From NCBI GenBank assembly GCA_903928495.1, contig CAIYQZ010000014.1, positions 1 to 57,480 on the forward strand: 57,480 bases of DNA, written 5' to 3'. Made by a program: the position numbers and the translations under genes. This DNA comes from an uncultured bacterium (GTDB lineage: Bacteria; Pseudomonadota; Gammaproteobacteria; Burkholderiales; Burkholderiaceae_C). The notes under the pieces are model-generated. The model was given only the letters and a program-made list of their open reading frames with translations. It had not been told where the DNA came from and did not search any database. This document shows, piece by piece, positions 1 to 7,400 of this stretch. Position 1 is the first letter of the stretch, and each line of letters begins with the position of its first letter.

Positions 1-334
1 GTGCGTCTGCAGTCTGCCAAGGGACCCCCTACAAGGGCGAAATGCCCTTGTCTGAGACCCGAAACGCACCGAATTCTTCATCATGTGGAATTTCTCGCCT
101 CAGTGCCCAGCGTCAACCGTGTTTTGAACACCATCCCTAGGGGTGGTGATCGGATCGGTGCCTCATGGTCGGCAACCGTGTGTTGACTTTAGGCGTCAAC
201 GCCCGTCAGCAGGGTGGTCTTTCTCAATCGCGGTCATAGCCACCACGGCGGCTGAATGAGGCCTGGCGCACAGTGACAGGCGAGGGGCAAGGTCTAAGAT
301 GATGGTTATTTGTAACGCCCACAAGGAGCCTGTC
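1..334. other. Non-coding region upstream of dps
   Basis: I find no convincing gene here. The region holds several inverted repeats: a 7-bp perfect stem at 32-38/44-50 enclosed by a 6-bp helix 1-6/64-69, a 9-bp stem with one G-T pair at 129-137/140-148, and GTTGAC/GTCAAC arms at 182-187/195-200. The first 70 bases could be the tail of a structured RNA or of a transcript cut by the window edge. The rest is presumably the dps promoter region, but I could not pick a clear sigma-70 promoter or OxyR site by eye. Confidence 0.5.
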
Positions 335-853
335 ATGTCTTCATCCAACAAAGCCAAAGCCGCCAAACACGCTGCCCATGGGGGCATGGACATCGGCATC
401 AGCGACAAAGACCGCGCCGCCATCGCCAAGGGCCTGAGCCACTTGCTGGCAGACACCTACACGCTGTACCTCACCACGCACAACTTCCACTGGAACGTGA
501 CGGGACCGATGTTCAACAGCCTGCACAACATGTTCATGACCCAATACACCGAACTGTGGAATGCCGTGGACCCGATCGCCGAGCGCATCCGGTCGCTGGG
601 CCATGTGGCGCCTGGCTCGTATGCACAGTTCGGAGAACTCAGCTCGCTGCCCGACGCGCCAGCCAAGCCACCCAAGGCGCTGGAGATGGTTCGCATCCTG
701 GCCGAAGGCCACGAGGCCGTGGCACGCACCGCCCGCAGCCTGTTGCCTTTGGTGGACGAGGCGAGTGACGAGCCCACCACCGACGTGCTGGTGCAGCGCC
801 TGACCGTGCACGAGCAGGCGGCCTGGATGCTGCGTGCCATGCTGGAGGAGTGA
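335..853 (+). CDS. dps: Dps family DNA-binding ferritin-like protein
   Basis: A 172-residue Dps protein. This family forms cytoplasmic dodecamers that bind DNA, oxidise Fe(II) with peroxide and store iron, protecting DNA during starvation and oxidative stress. The family signature is clear around residues 47-88, with H52-W53, H64, D79 and E83 in the order of the inter-subunit ferroxidase site. The start at 335 is chosen because AAGGAG lies 6 bases upstream; an in-frame ATG at 299 has no such site. The N terminus carries Lys and His (residues 6-15), as in Dps proteins that use a basic tail to hold DNA. The position matching E. coli D67 is Met68 here, so one usual ligand seems absent. A peroxidase gene follows and oxyR lies 13 kb away. 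Confidence 0.95.
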   Translation: MSSSNKAKAAKHAAHGGMDIGISDKDRAAIAKGLSHLLADTYTLYLTTHNFHWNVTGPMFNSLHNMFMTQYTELWNAVDPIAERIRSLGHVAPGSYAQFGELSSLPDAPAKPPKALEMVRILAEGHEAVARTARSLLPLVDEASDEPTTDVLVQRLTVHEQAAWMLRAMLEE

Positions 854-860
854 GCGGCCT

Positions 861-882
861 GAGCAGGCCAACTGGCCTGCTC
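861..882 (+). terminator. Inverted repeat after dps, possible terminator
   Basis: A perfect 9-bp stem (861-869 with 874-882) and a 4-base loop sit 8 bases after the dps stop. The following AATTTAAA is a poor U-tract, so termination may be weak. Confidence 0.5.
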
Positions 883-923
883 AATTTAAAGCCCTCGTCT
901 ATCGAGAGTTTTCCTGTGCCGGT

Positions 924-937
924 TTGACAAGCGTCAA
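924..937. promoter_or_regulatory. FNR/Anr-like box, distal
   Basis: TTGAC-AAGC-GTCAA is a perfect palindrome (extending to TTT/AAA) with the 4-base spacer of FNR-family sites (consensus TTGAT-N4-ATCAA). It lies 64 bp, about six helical turns, upstream of a second such box before the peroxidase gene. Confidence 0.5.
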
Positions 938-987
938 AGGCCCGTCTTTTGCGCGACTTCGTCGCGTTTTTGCAAACCCCTGGGAGT

Positions 988-1028
988 TTGATTCAAGTCA
1001 ATGTTTCGGGTTAACCCTCGCTTAAGAA
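988..1028 (+). promoter_or_regulatory. FNR/Anr-like box with class II promoter spacing
   Basis: TTGAT-TCAA-GTCAA at 988-1001 matches the FNR consensus at 9 of 10 positions. A -10-like TAAGAA follows at 1023-1028. With the start near 1036 the box would be centred at about -41.5, the classic position for activation by FNR/Anr. This fits an oxygen-responsive peroxidase promoter, as known for Anr control of cytochrome c peroxidase in Pseudomonas. Confidence 0.55.
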
Positions 1029-1116
1029 TGACACCTGTCGTCTGAGGCCACCTGAGATGCAGCGTTGCCCCCCACACAGGCCTTGGAGACTTTTGCATTC
1101 ACAAAAGGAGTCCATG

Positions 1117-2136
1117 ATGTCTGCAAGCCGTGTGTTTTCCCGTTCCTTGGTGTCGTTGGCCGTTTCATCGGCCGCCCTGTTGGCCGGCGCCGCCCAAGCA
1201 CAAGAGTTTGACAAGTTGTACGCGCCCGTGGCGCCCCCCAAATCCATTGACTTGGGCAAGGTCGAGCTCGGCAAAAAGCTGTATTTCGATCCCCGCCTGT
1301 CCAAATCAGGCTTCATTTCCTGCAACTCATGCCACAACCTGAGCATGGGTGGTACGGACAACATCAAAACGTCCATTGGCGACAAGTGGCAGCAAGGCCC
1401 CATCAACTCCCCCACGGTGTTGAATTCCAGCTTGAACCTGGCCCAGTTCTGGGACGGCCGCGCCCCTGACCTGAAAGCCCAAGCCGGTGGCCCCATTGCC
1501 AACCCCGGTGAAATGGCCTTCAGCCACACCCTGGCCATCGACATGCTGGCATCCATCCCCGCCTATGTGCGTGAATTCAAGCTGGTGTTCGGCAAAGACA
1601 AACCCGATATCGACCAGGTGACCGAAGCGATTGCCGAGTTCGAGAAAACCCTGGTCACGCCCAACTCCAAGTTTGACCAGTACCTGCTGGGCCACAAAGA
1701 GGCGCTGAACAAAGACGAACTGGCGGGCTACAAGCTGTTCAACGAAAGTGGCTGCGTGGCTTGCCACAACGGCCCCAACCTGGGTGGCAACTCGTTCCAG
1801 AAAATGGGTGTAGTTGAAGCCTACAAAGGCAACAAGGAAGGCGTGGAGGGCCGCTCGGCAGTGTCTGGCAAAGACATCGACCGCTTCAACTTCAAAGTGC
1901 CAACCCTGCGCAATGTGGAGTTGACCTACCCCTACTTCCACGACGGTGCCTCAGACACCCTGGCACAAGCCGTGGACGTGATGGGCCGCCTGCAACTGGG
2001 CAAAACCTTCACCAAACAGGAAAACGCCCAAGTGGTGGCGTTCCTGAAAACACTGACCGGTGAGCAGCCCATCTTCCGCCTGCCCATCCTGCCCCCATCG
2101 TCGGACAGCACCCCACGTCCCACGCCTTTCAAATAA
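1117..2136 (+). CDS. ccp: Dihaem cytochrome c peroxidase, periplasmic
   Basis: A 339-residue bacterial dihaem peroxidase that reduces hydrogen peroxide to water in the periplasm with electrons from c-type cytochromes. It has a Sec signal peptide (residues 1-28, cut after AQA). The two haem c sites are CNSCH at 69-73 and CVACH at 213-217, in the N- and C-terminal halves as expected. Length fits the mature MauG/CcpA-type enzymes. The start at 1117 lies 6 bases after AAAAGGAG; ATG 1114 is the alternative. The upstream FNR-like boxes suggest induction at low oxygen. A strong hairpin with a T-run follows the gene, so it is probably monocistronic. Confidence 0.95.
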   Translation: MSASRVFSRSLVSLAVSSAALLAGAAQAQEFDKLYAPVAPPKSIDLGKVELGKKLYFDPRLSKSGFISCNSCHNLSMGGTDNIKTSIGDKWQQGPINSPTVLNSSLNLAQFWDGRAPDLKAQAGGPIANPGEMAFSHTLAIDMLASIPAYVREFKLVFGKDKPDIDQVTEAIAEFEKTLVTPNSKFDQYLLGHKEALNKDELAGYKLFNESGCVACHNGPNLGGNSFQKMGVVEAYKGNKEGVEGRSAVSGKDIDRFNFKVPTLRNVELTYPYFHDGASDTLAQAVDVMGRLQLGKTFTKQENAQVVAFLKTLTGEQPIFRLPILPPSSDSTPRPTPFK

Positions 2137-2185
2137 GGCTGCCTGACGCAGACAGAACGACTGCCCGGTCACGGGCGGTTTCCTC

Positions 2186-2221
2186 ACCCGGTTCGTGGTT
2201 GTGCCCGAGCCGGGTTTTTTT
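2186..2221 (+). terminator. Rho-independent terminator of ccp
   Basis: A 10-bp stem (2186-2195 with 2206-2215, one G-T pair), a 10-base loop and then a run of T to 2221. It ends the peroxidase transcript about 50 bases after the stop codon. Confidence 0.85.
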
Positions 2222-2248
2222 GTGCCTGCGCACCCTTGCCGCAGGGGC

Positions 2249-2274
2249 AAAAAAAAGCCGACCTTTCGGTCGGC
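2249..2274 (-). terminator. Rho-independent terminator of the DUF3567 gene
   Basis: A perfect 7-bp stem (2257-2263 with 2268-2274) and a TTTC loop, followed on the minus strand by a run of eight T. It sits 25 bases beyond the DUF3567 stop codon. Confidence 0.85.
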
Positions 2275-2299
2275 TGGCGTAGCGGGGTGCTGGCGCGTG

Positions 2300-2584
2300 T
2301 CAGTGCACGACCACTGGCATCTGTGCCAGACCGGCGTAGCCTTCCAGCGTGTCTTCCACCTCTTCTTGCGAAGGGGTGTTCTGTTGCCAGGCGTTGATCT
2401 GCATCTGGAACATTTCGGCCCATGAGCCGTCCAGGTAAACCTCTTTGCCCGAGCGTTTGTCCACAATTTCAAAGCCGTGCCTTGGCATGTGGGGTCCGGT
2501 GTCCTGGGTTGTGTCCCCGGCTTGCGGCGCATTGGCGTGGATGTGGACCACGGCGAACGATTCGGAGTCGTAGAGCATGTTCAT
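2300..2584 (-). CDS. DUF3567 family protein
   Basis: A 94-residue protein matching the DUF3567 family of Burkholderiales. Recognition rests on the N-terminal stretch MNMLYDSESFAVV, the central GFEIVDKRSGKEVYLDG and the C-terminal hydrophobic PVVVH. The family is small, conserved and of unknown function; I see no signal peptide, membrane segment or catalytic motif. It has its own terminator and a 139-base gap to the next minus-strand gene, so it is probably a single-gene unit. Confidence 0.8.
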   Translation of the reverse strand: MNMLYDSESFAVVHIHANAPQAGDTTQDTGPHMPRHGFEIVDKRSGKEVYLDGSWAEMFQMQINAWQQNTPSQEEVEDTLEGYAGLAQMPVVVH

Positions 2585-2723
2585 GGTGTTGCATCCTGGG
2601 TGTTCGTTGCGGGGAAGCTGCGCGGGTCACACGCAGGCTCAGTATCCATCTTATCGACGCGCCGGTGTGCGGCTTGACGAGATTTGGAGATGTTGTGCAG
2701 TGGTGGGGGCATTGCCCGGCTTT

Positions 2724-3875
2724 TCAAGGTGTCAGCGGCAGGGGTGAATGGCGGGCGAGCTGCTGGTCGACCACATCGCCATTGGCCTGCGTCCACAGAA
2801 TGCGCACCGGCAAATAGCCCAAACTGGGGGCCAGCCACACCTCCACGCGGTTGTCATAGGTGTGCAGGGGGGCGCGGTCCAGGTGCACCGCCTCGAGCGT
2901 GCCTGCGGGCAGGTTCAGGGCGGTGGTGTTGCCCACCCGGAACTGCCACAGGTCTGCGTCTTTGGGGCCTGCCGTGTGCAGTGTGACGGTTTGGCCGGGG
3001 GCAAAGCGGGCAGGTTCGCCCGCCAGCATGGCGCCGAGTTGCAGCAACACGCTCAGGCGGTCCTGGGTGTGCGGCTGCAGGGGTTGGTCGGGGGTGTTGG
3101 CACTGAAACGCAGCACAGGTGGCTGGCGCGTGCGGTCGAAATGGGTGGCTTGCTCGCTGCGGTTTTTGTCGCCGTAGCGGGTGGGAATCAGGCCATCTGC
3201 GGCGCTGAGCGTGCCCACGCTGGTCTGGCTGCGTGCCCCGACAAACAGGGCTTTGAACTCCATGCGAGCCTGGTAACTGCCGGCTGCGGGTTGCCAGCGC
3301 AACACGCTTTGGGCCGGCAGGCTCATGCCTTTGCGGGTGGCGCGCACGTCGTACTGCAGCTCCGCAGCAGGGGGCATTTGCAGCCGCCCGGGTGCCGTGG
3401 CGGACACGGGTTGAGCAGCTGTCTGGGGCTTGTCTTCAGGCTGGCTTGGGGCCTGCGCCTGTGCGATGTTCTGGGTTGAATGAGATGTTTCAACGATAGC
3501 GGTATTTTCAATACTGGCAAGCGCTGGCGGCTGTTCTGGTTCTGAAACTGGGGTAGTTGGCTGTTTGCTTGCCGCGGCGCGGGTGGGTACAGCCGAGGAT
3601 GCATTCGAAGTTGCAGTTGCAATTGCTTTCGGAGGCTGAGCTGCTTGTGCCGGGGCTGTTGCAGTGGCGGGCGCTTCAGTCTGCGCGGCAGGGGCAACGG
3701 TGGTCTGTGCGGGTATGGCTGTAGCCGGGGCAAGGGTGACCGTGGTGGCGGGTGAGGCGGTTGGCGTCGGCGGTTCCAACCACCGGGTCAACAGCCAGAC
3801 GTGCACCAGCACCACACCGGCAGCCAGCCACACGATGGCGCGCGAACGGCGGGGATTGTCTGTGCCCGTGGTCAT
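2724..3875 (-). CDS. DUF3108 domain protein with N-terminal anchor and Ala/Pro/Thr linker
   Basis: A 383-residue protein. Residues about 11-32 form one membrane segment after a basic N terminus. Residues 33-165 are a low-complexity linker rich in Ala, Pro, Thr and Gln. The C-terminal ~215 residues resemble DUF3108, a periplasmic beta-rich domain (ELQYDVRATRKGMSLPAQS, SLGYLPVRILWTQ). The architecture suggests an inner-membrane protein with a periplasmic domain held on a flexible stalk; function unknown. Part of the linker (residues ~113-127, ALASIENTAIVE) is encoded by a copy of the dispersed repeat described separately. A VOC gene lies 12 bases upstream, so they may be co-transcribed. Confidence 0.75.
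   Translation of the reverse strand: MTTGTDNPRRSRAIVWLAAGVVLVHVWLLTRWLEPPTPTASPATTVTLAPATAIPAQTTVAPAAQTEAPATATAPAQAAQPPKAIATATSNASSAVPTRAAASKQPTTPVSEPEQPPALASIENTAIVETSHSTQNIAQAQAPSQPEDKPQTAAQPVSATAPGRLQMPPAAELQYDVRATRKGMSLPAQSVLRWQPAAGSYQARMEFKALFVGARSQTSVGTLSAADGLIPTRYGDKNRSEQATHFDRTRQPPVLRFSANTPDQPLQPHTQDRLSVLLQLGAMLAGEPARFAPGQTVTLHTAGPKDADLWQFRVGNTTALNLPAGTLEAVHLDRAPLHTYDNRVEVWLAPSLGYLPVRILWTQANGDVVDQQLARHSPLPLTP
3492..3538 (-). repeat. Dispersed ~45-bp repeat, copy inside the DUF3108 gene
   Basis: On the minus strand it reads CGCTTGCCAGTATTGA and then GCTATCG, with GCTAT starting 23 bases after CGCTTG, the spacing seen in the other copies. It is in frame and encodes part of the flexible linker. 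Confidence 0.65.
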
Positions 3876-3887
3876 GCGTGCCAGGGC

Positions 3888-4304
3888 TCAGGTCTGAAAC
3901 ACCCCGTCCAAGTTGCGGAACCCCTTGATTTCAATCGGGTTGCCGAACGGGTCCAGGAAAAAAAGTGTCCATTGTTCGCCGGGCTGCCCTTCAAAGCGCA
4001 CCTGTGGCGGCAGCACAAAGTTCACCTCGGCGTTTTGCAGGCGTTGGGCCATCGCTTGCCAGTCGGGCAGGGCCAGCACGAGCCCAAAGTGCGGCATGGG
4101 CACCCAGTGGTCGCCCACCCGGCCTGTCAGTGTGGTGGCAAAGGGCTCACCCAGGTGCAGCGACAGTTGGTGACCAAACAGGTCAAAGTCCACCCAAGTA
4201 TCGGTGCTGCGGCCCTCGGCGCAACCCAACACCGAGCCGTAGAACCGACGCGCAACGTCCAAGTCGCGCACATGGAAAGCCAAGTGGAAAAAGCTGGAGG
4301 TCAT
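3888..4304 (-). CDS. VOC (glyoxalase/bleomycin resistance) superfamily protein
   Basis: A 138-residue VOC-fold protein with paired beta-alpha-beta-beta-beta modules. HLAFHVRDLDVARRFYGSVL opens the first module; LFFLDPFGNPIEIKGF closes the second with the glutamate typical of the metal site. Candidate metal ligands are H7 or H11, a His in the middle module (HFGLVL) and the Glu in PIEIKG. VOC proteins include glyoxalases, dioxygenases and resistance proteins, and the substrate cannot be told here. The start at 4304 is chosen because the protein aligns with the family from its first residue; an open frame continues upstream without family similarity. DUF3108 follows after 12 bases. Confidence 0.85.
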   Translation of the reverse strand: MTSSFFHLAFHVRDLDVARRFYGSVLGCAEGRSTDTWVDFDLFGHQLSLHLGEPFATTLTGRVGDHWVPMPHFGLVLALPDWQAMAQRLQNAEVNFVLPPQVRFEGQPGEQWTLFFLDPFGNPIEIKGFRNLDGVFQT

Positions 4305-4344
4305 GCGGTCGAGAATACCCCAGCCCACCAGATCAGTCTGTCCT

Positions 4345-4731
4345 TTACATCGTCGGTGCGTGCACCCCGCCGTGGGCGGTTTCGGCCTGGCTTTGGCAAC
4401 CGATGCACCGCAGTGCGGTGGGTGCTGCATGCAGCCTGGCGGGGGGAATGTCGGCGCCGCAGTCGCTACACGTGCCGTAGCTTCCGTCGGCCACACGTTG
4501 AAGCGCTGCACCGATGGCGTTGAGTTCAGCCAGTTCACGCTCTTCCAGCGCAACCGCCAGATCGTGCTGCGCATCGGCGCTGGCCCAGTCGCCCTCTGTG
4601 CCCTCTCGGGCGTTGGCTGCTGCATCAGCGCGCCCGATGTCGCCGCCGCGTTGTTGTCTTACCTGGGCCAGCAGGCCCTCGCGCTGGGCGTTGAGTTGGG
4701 CCACGAAATCGGGCAATGAAGCGGGGTTCAT
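4345..4731 (-). CDS. TraR/DksA-type zinc-finger protein
   Basis: A 128-residue protein of the DksA/TraR family. The N-terminal half is helical and charged (coiled-coil-like, residues ~8-75). The C-terminal half has a C4 zinc finger, CSDCGADIPPARL followed 11 residues on by CIGC. DksA proteins act in the RNA polymerase secondary channel, but short members like this lack the clear DksA coiled-coil tip and their role is unknown. It stands 40 bases before the VOC gene and may head that minus-strand unit. Confidence 0.85.
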   Translation of the reverse strand: MNPASLPDFVAQLNAQREGLLAQVRQQRGGDIGRADAAANAREGTEGDWASADAQHDLAVALEERELAELNAIGAALQRVADGSYGTCSDCGADIPPARLHAAPTALRCIGCQSQAETAHGGVHAPTM

Positions 4732-4788
4732 GAGGGGTCTCCTTGTACAAGTTGTTGGGCACCATCATGAACCGCAGGACCCACCGTT

Positions 4789-4808
4789 GGGTTGACACAG
4801 GTCAACCC
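4789..4808. promoter_or_regulatory. FNR/Anr-like palindrome upstream of phaM
   Basis: The core TTGAC-ACAG-GTCAA (4792-4805) is flanked by GGG and CCC, giving a perfect 8+8-bp inverted repeat with a 4-base spacer. It lies between the DksA-like gene (start 4731) and phaM (start 4881), 82 bases from the phaM ATG, and could serve either. The half-sites have C/G where E. coli FNR has T/A. Confidence 0.45.
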
Positions 4809-4880
4809 CCCAAAAAGCCGACCGTGCAGTGCATGTCTGTGGCATTCTTCAAGTCCTACCGACACCAGCAGGAGACCTCC

Positions 4881-5951
4881 ATGAGCAGTTCAGACCAGAG
4901 CGGATTCGGCAAATTTGTGCCGGGCTTCGAATTCATGCAGAACCTGGCCCGCCAGGCCACCGGAGGGCTTGCACAGGGCGTGCAGCAGGCAGTGCCGCAA
5001 CTGCCCAGCCTGGGCAACTGGGTGGCCCCGACATTCAATGTGGAAGACCTGGAAAAACGCATCGAAGAACTCAAGGCTGTGCACTTCTGGCTGGACCAGA
5101 ACTCGCGTGCGCTGGCCGCCACGATCCAGGCGTTGGAGGTCCAGAAAATGACGCTGTCCACGCTGCAGGGCATGAACCTGAGCATGGGCGACGTGGCCAA
5201 TGCGCTGAAAGTCAGGGCCACCGACACCATGGCCAGCATGGCAGGGTTTGCAGGCATGGGTGCCAAGCCAGATGCCCCCGCTGCTGAGGCGCCTGCTTCG
5301 CCACCCGCCACGCCCACGCAGTTTGCCGGGCTGGAAATACCGCCACGACGCGGTGCGCCAGTTGCAGAGGCGCCCGCGCCCGAAGCGGCGCCGCCGGAAC
5401 CTGCTGCCACGCCTGCGGCCGCACCAGCTGGCGGCGTGGTCGATCCCATGCAGTGGTGGGGCGCGCTGTCCCAGCAGTTTCAAACCATTGCGTCCCAGGC
5501 GATGAAGGACGCCGCAGGGCAGGCCACACTGGAGGCAGGCAAACAAATGGCCAACACCCTGACGCGTGAGGCGCTGAAAACCGCCACCGGCATGGTGGCC
5601 AAGACGGCTGCCATGGCAACCAGCCCACTCAAAGCCGTGTCCCAGCCCGGCAGCAAAGGTTCAGCGGGTGGTAAAGCAGGCGGCAAGGCAGGCGGCAAGC
5701 CCGCTTCGAAACGCAGCAGCGGCACAACAAAGCAAGCCACTGCCAAGACCACGGCCCGCAAGGTGGTGGCCAAGGCGGTCAAGCCAGTGGCTGTGGCCGC
5801 AGGCAAAGCAGCAGTGAAGTCGGTTGTCAAGTCGGTGGGGCGGGCTGCGGGCAACACCACGGGCAAACGCGCGCCAGCCGCCAAGGCTGCAACCCCATCA
5901 AAGACCAAGGCCAGTGCAGGCCGCACGCCGAGCCAGGGCCGCAGCCGCTGA
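4881..5951 (+). CDS. phaM: PhaM-like polyhydroxyalkanoate granule protein
   Basis: A 356-residue PhaM-like protein. In Ralstonia eutropha PhaM binds PHB synthase and DNA, activates the synthase and distributes PHB granules to daughter cells. The N-terminal ~115 residues carry the family core (FVPGFEFMQNLA, NVEDLEKRIEELKAVHFWLD, QMMTLS-like QKMTLSTLQGMNLS). A Pro/Ala-rich stretch follows (~130-190), a second helical part (~190-255), and then a histone-like tail of about 100 residues dominated by Lys, Ala, Gly and Ser, suited to DNA binding. The start at 4881 follows AGGAGA. It is longer than the ~260-residue R. eutropha protein as I recall it. An FNR-like palindrome lies upstream. Confidence 0.85.
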   Translation: MSSSDQSGFGKFVPGFEFMQNLARQATGGLAQGVQQAVPQLPSLGNWVAPTFNVEDLEKRIEELKAVHFWLDQNSRALAATIQALEVQKMTLSTLQGMNLSMGDVANALKVRATDTMASMAGFAGMGAKPDAPAAEAPASPPATPTQFAGLEIPPRRGAPVAEAPAPEAAPPEPAATPAAAPAGGVVDPMQWWGALSQQFQTIASQAMKDAAGQATLEAGKQMANTLTREALKTATGMVAKTAAMATSPLKAVSQPGSKGSAGGKAGGKAGGKPASKRSSGTTKQATAKTTARKVVAKAVKPVAVAAGKAAVKSVVKSVGRAAGNTTGKRAPAAKAATPSKTKASAGRTPSQGRSR

Positions 5952-5987
5952 GCGCTCGCGTCGCTTGTTCAGCCACACCATTTCGCC

Positions 5988-7310
5988 ATGCCACGATTCC
6001 TGCATGCCCATGCCACCCACCCGAGCTGGGTGATGGCGGCTGCCTTGGTGTTGGCGCAGTTGCGCGCCCAATTGAATGCGCGGGTGCTGGCCGATGCGCA
6101 GCGCGGCCCCGCAGATGCGCTGGGTGCCAGCCCACCGTTGGGCCTGCTGTACATCACCGACCACTTTGCCTCCCACGCCCAGCCGCTGCTCGACCACTTG
6201 ATGGCGGAACTGCCCGAGGTGACCGACTGGGCTGGCTGTGTCGGTGTGGGCATTGCAGCCAGCGGGGTGGAATACTTCGACGAGCCTGCTTTGGCGGTCA
6301 TGCTGCTCGATGTGCCACCCGACCAATACCGGGTGTTCAGCGGTGTGGCGCCGTTGCCTGTGGGGGTCAGCGCGGGTGGCTTTGAGACTGCGACCGCCCT
6401 GGTCCATGCCGATGCTGGCACACCCGATGTGGCCAGTCTGGTGGCCGAGTTGGCCCAGCGCACCCGCACGGGTTACGTGTTTGGTGGTCTGGCATCGGGG
6501 CGCGGTGGCCGGGTTCAGTTTTCGCACAGCAGTCATGGTGCGCTGGGCGGGCAGGGAGCGACGACCGGTGTGTTCCAGGGCGGGCTCAGTGGCGTGGCCT
6601 TCGGCCCGGAAGTGGCCCTGGTGTCACGTGTGACGCAAGGGTGCACACCCGTGGGGCCGCAGCGGGTCGTCACACGGGCCGATGGGAATGTGGCCCTTGC
6701 CCTCGATGGCGACGATGCCCTGGGCGTGTTGCTGGATGAACTGTCCATTTCGCTGGATGAGCCACAAGCAGCCATCGACCGGCTGAGGGCGACGCTGGTG
6801 GGCATTTCTCCCGACCCTGCCCAGCCGGGCCCACTGGCGCACTCCTCGCTGGCGCCCGCCGATGCCTGGGCGCGGCGCACAGGATGGCTGGGTACCGAGG
6901 TGCGTGTGCGCCACATCATCGGGCTCGACCCCGTGCGCCGGGGCGTGGCCGTGGCAGAGCACCTGGCAGAGGGCGAGCGGCTGACCTTTTGCGAGCGCAA
7001 CCCCGAAGCTGCCCGGGCAGACCTGCTGCGCATGTGTGCCGAATTGCGCGACGAACTGGAGTCGCCTTCAGGCGGCGCGCCGCAGGCCATGCTGGGAGCT
7101 GTGTATGTCAGTTGTGCAGGCCGCGGTGGCCCCCACTTTGGCAGCCCCAGTGCCGAGTTGCAACTGGTGCGCCGCGCCCTGGGTGACGTGCCGCTGGTGG
7201 GGTTTTTCGCCGGGGGCGAAATTGCACACCAGCAGTTGTACGGTTACACCGGTGTGCTCACGGTGTTCGTGGCAGATGTCTCGCCAGAGGGGCTCCCGCC
7301 AAAGACCTGA
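5988..7310 (+). CDS. FIST domain sensor protein (FIST N + FIST C)
   Basis: A 440-residue protein with the two-part FIST arrangement: a N-terminal domain (~30-230; LGLLYITDHF, GCVGVGIAASGVEYF, FGGLASGRGG) and a C-terminal domain (~260-430; LGAVYVSCAGRGGPHFG, VPLVGFFAGGEIA). FIST domains are thought to bind small ligands, perhaps amino acids, and often occur with signalling proteins. No transmembrane or output domain is visible, so this is a cytoplasmic stand-alone sensor of unknown ligand. It follows phaM by 36 bases and could share its transcript. Confidence 0.88.
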   Translation: MPRFLHAHATHPSWVMAAALVLAQLRAQLNARVLADAQRGPADALGASPPLGLLYITDHFASHAQPLLDHLMAELPEVTDWAGCVGVGIAASGVEYFDEPALAVMLLDVPPDQYRVFSGVAPLPVGVSAGGFETATALVHADAGTPDVASLVAELAQRTRTGYVFGGLASGRGGRVQFSHSSHGALGGQGATTGVFQGGLSGVAFGPEVALVSRVTQGCTPVGPQRVVTRADGNVALALDGDDALGVLLDELSISLDEPQAAIDRLRATLVGISPDPAQPGPLAHSSLAPADAWARRTGWLGTEVRVRHIIGLDPVRRGVAVAEHLAEGERLTFCERNPEAARADLLRMCAELRDELESPSGGAPQAMLGAVYVSCAGRGGPHFGSPSAELQLVRRALGDVPLVGFFAGGEIAHQQLYGYTGVLTVFVADVSPEGLPPKT

Positions 7311-7400
7311 GCCCATGGCCTTGCCAGGGTTGCTAACATGCGCGCTGATGTGCGGCATCTGGCCACACACGCGGTTGCCGAATCTCAGCGGAGCGTTTCC

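Noticed and set aside
1-186. 61-codon open frame at the window start
   Set aside because: No ribosome binding site or recognisable protein, and it overlaps inverted repeats.
182-200. GTTGAC/GTCAAC inverted repeat upstream of dps as a further FNR box
   Set aside because: The spacer is seven bases, not the four of FNR-family sites.
875-905. Segment after dps ending TCTATCGA as a repeat copy
   Set aside because: Only about half of the positions match the consensus and the CGCTTG block is missing.
3596-3645. AT-rich patch in the DUF3108 linker as a second repeat copy
   Set aside because: It lacks the CGCTTG block and the 23-base spacing to GCTAT.
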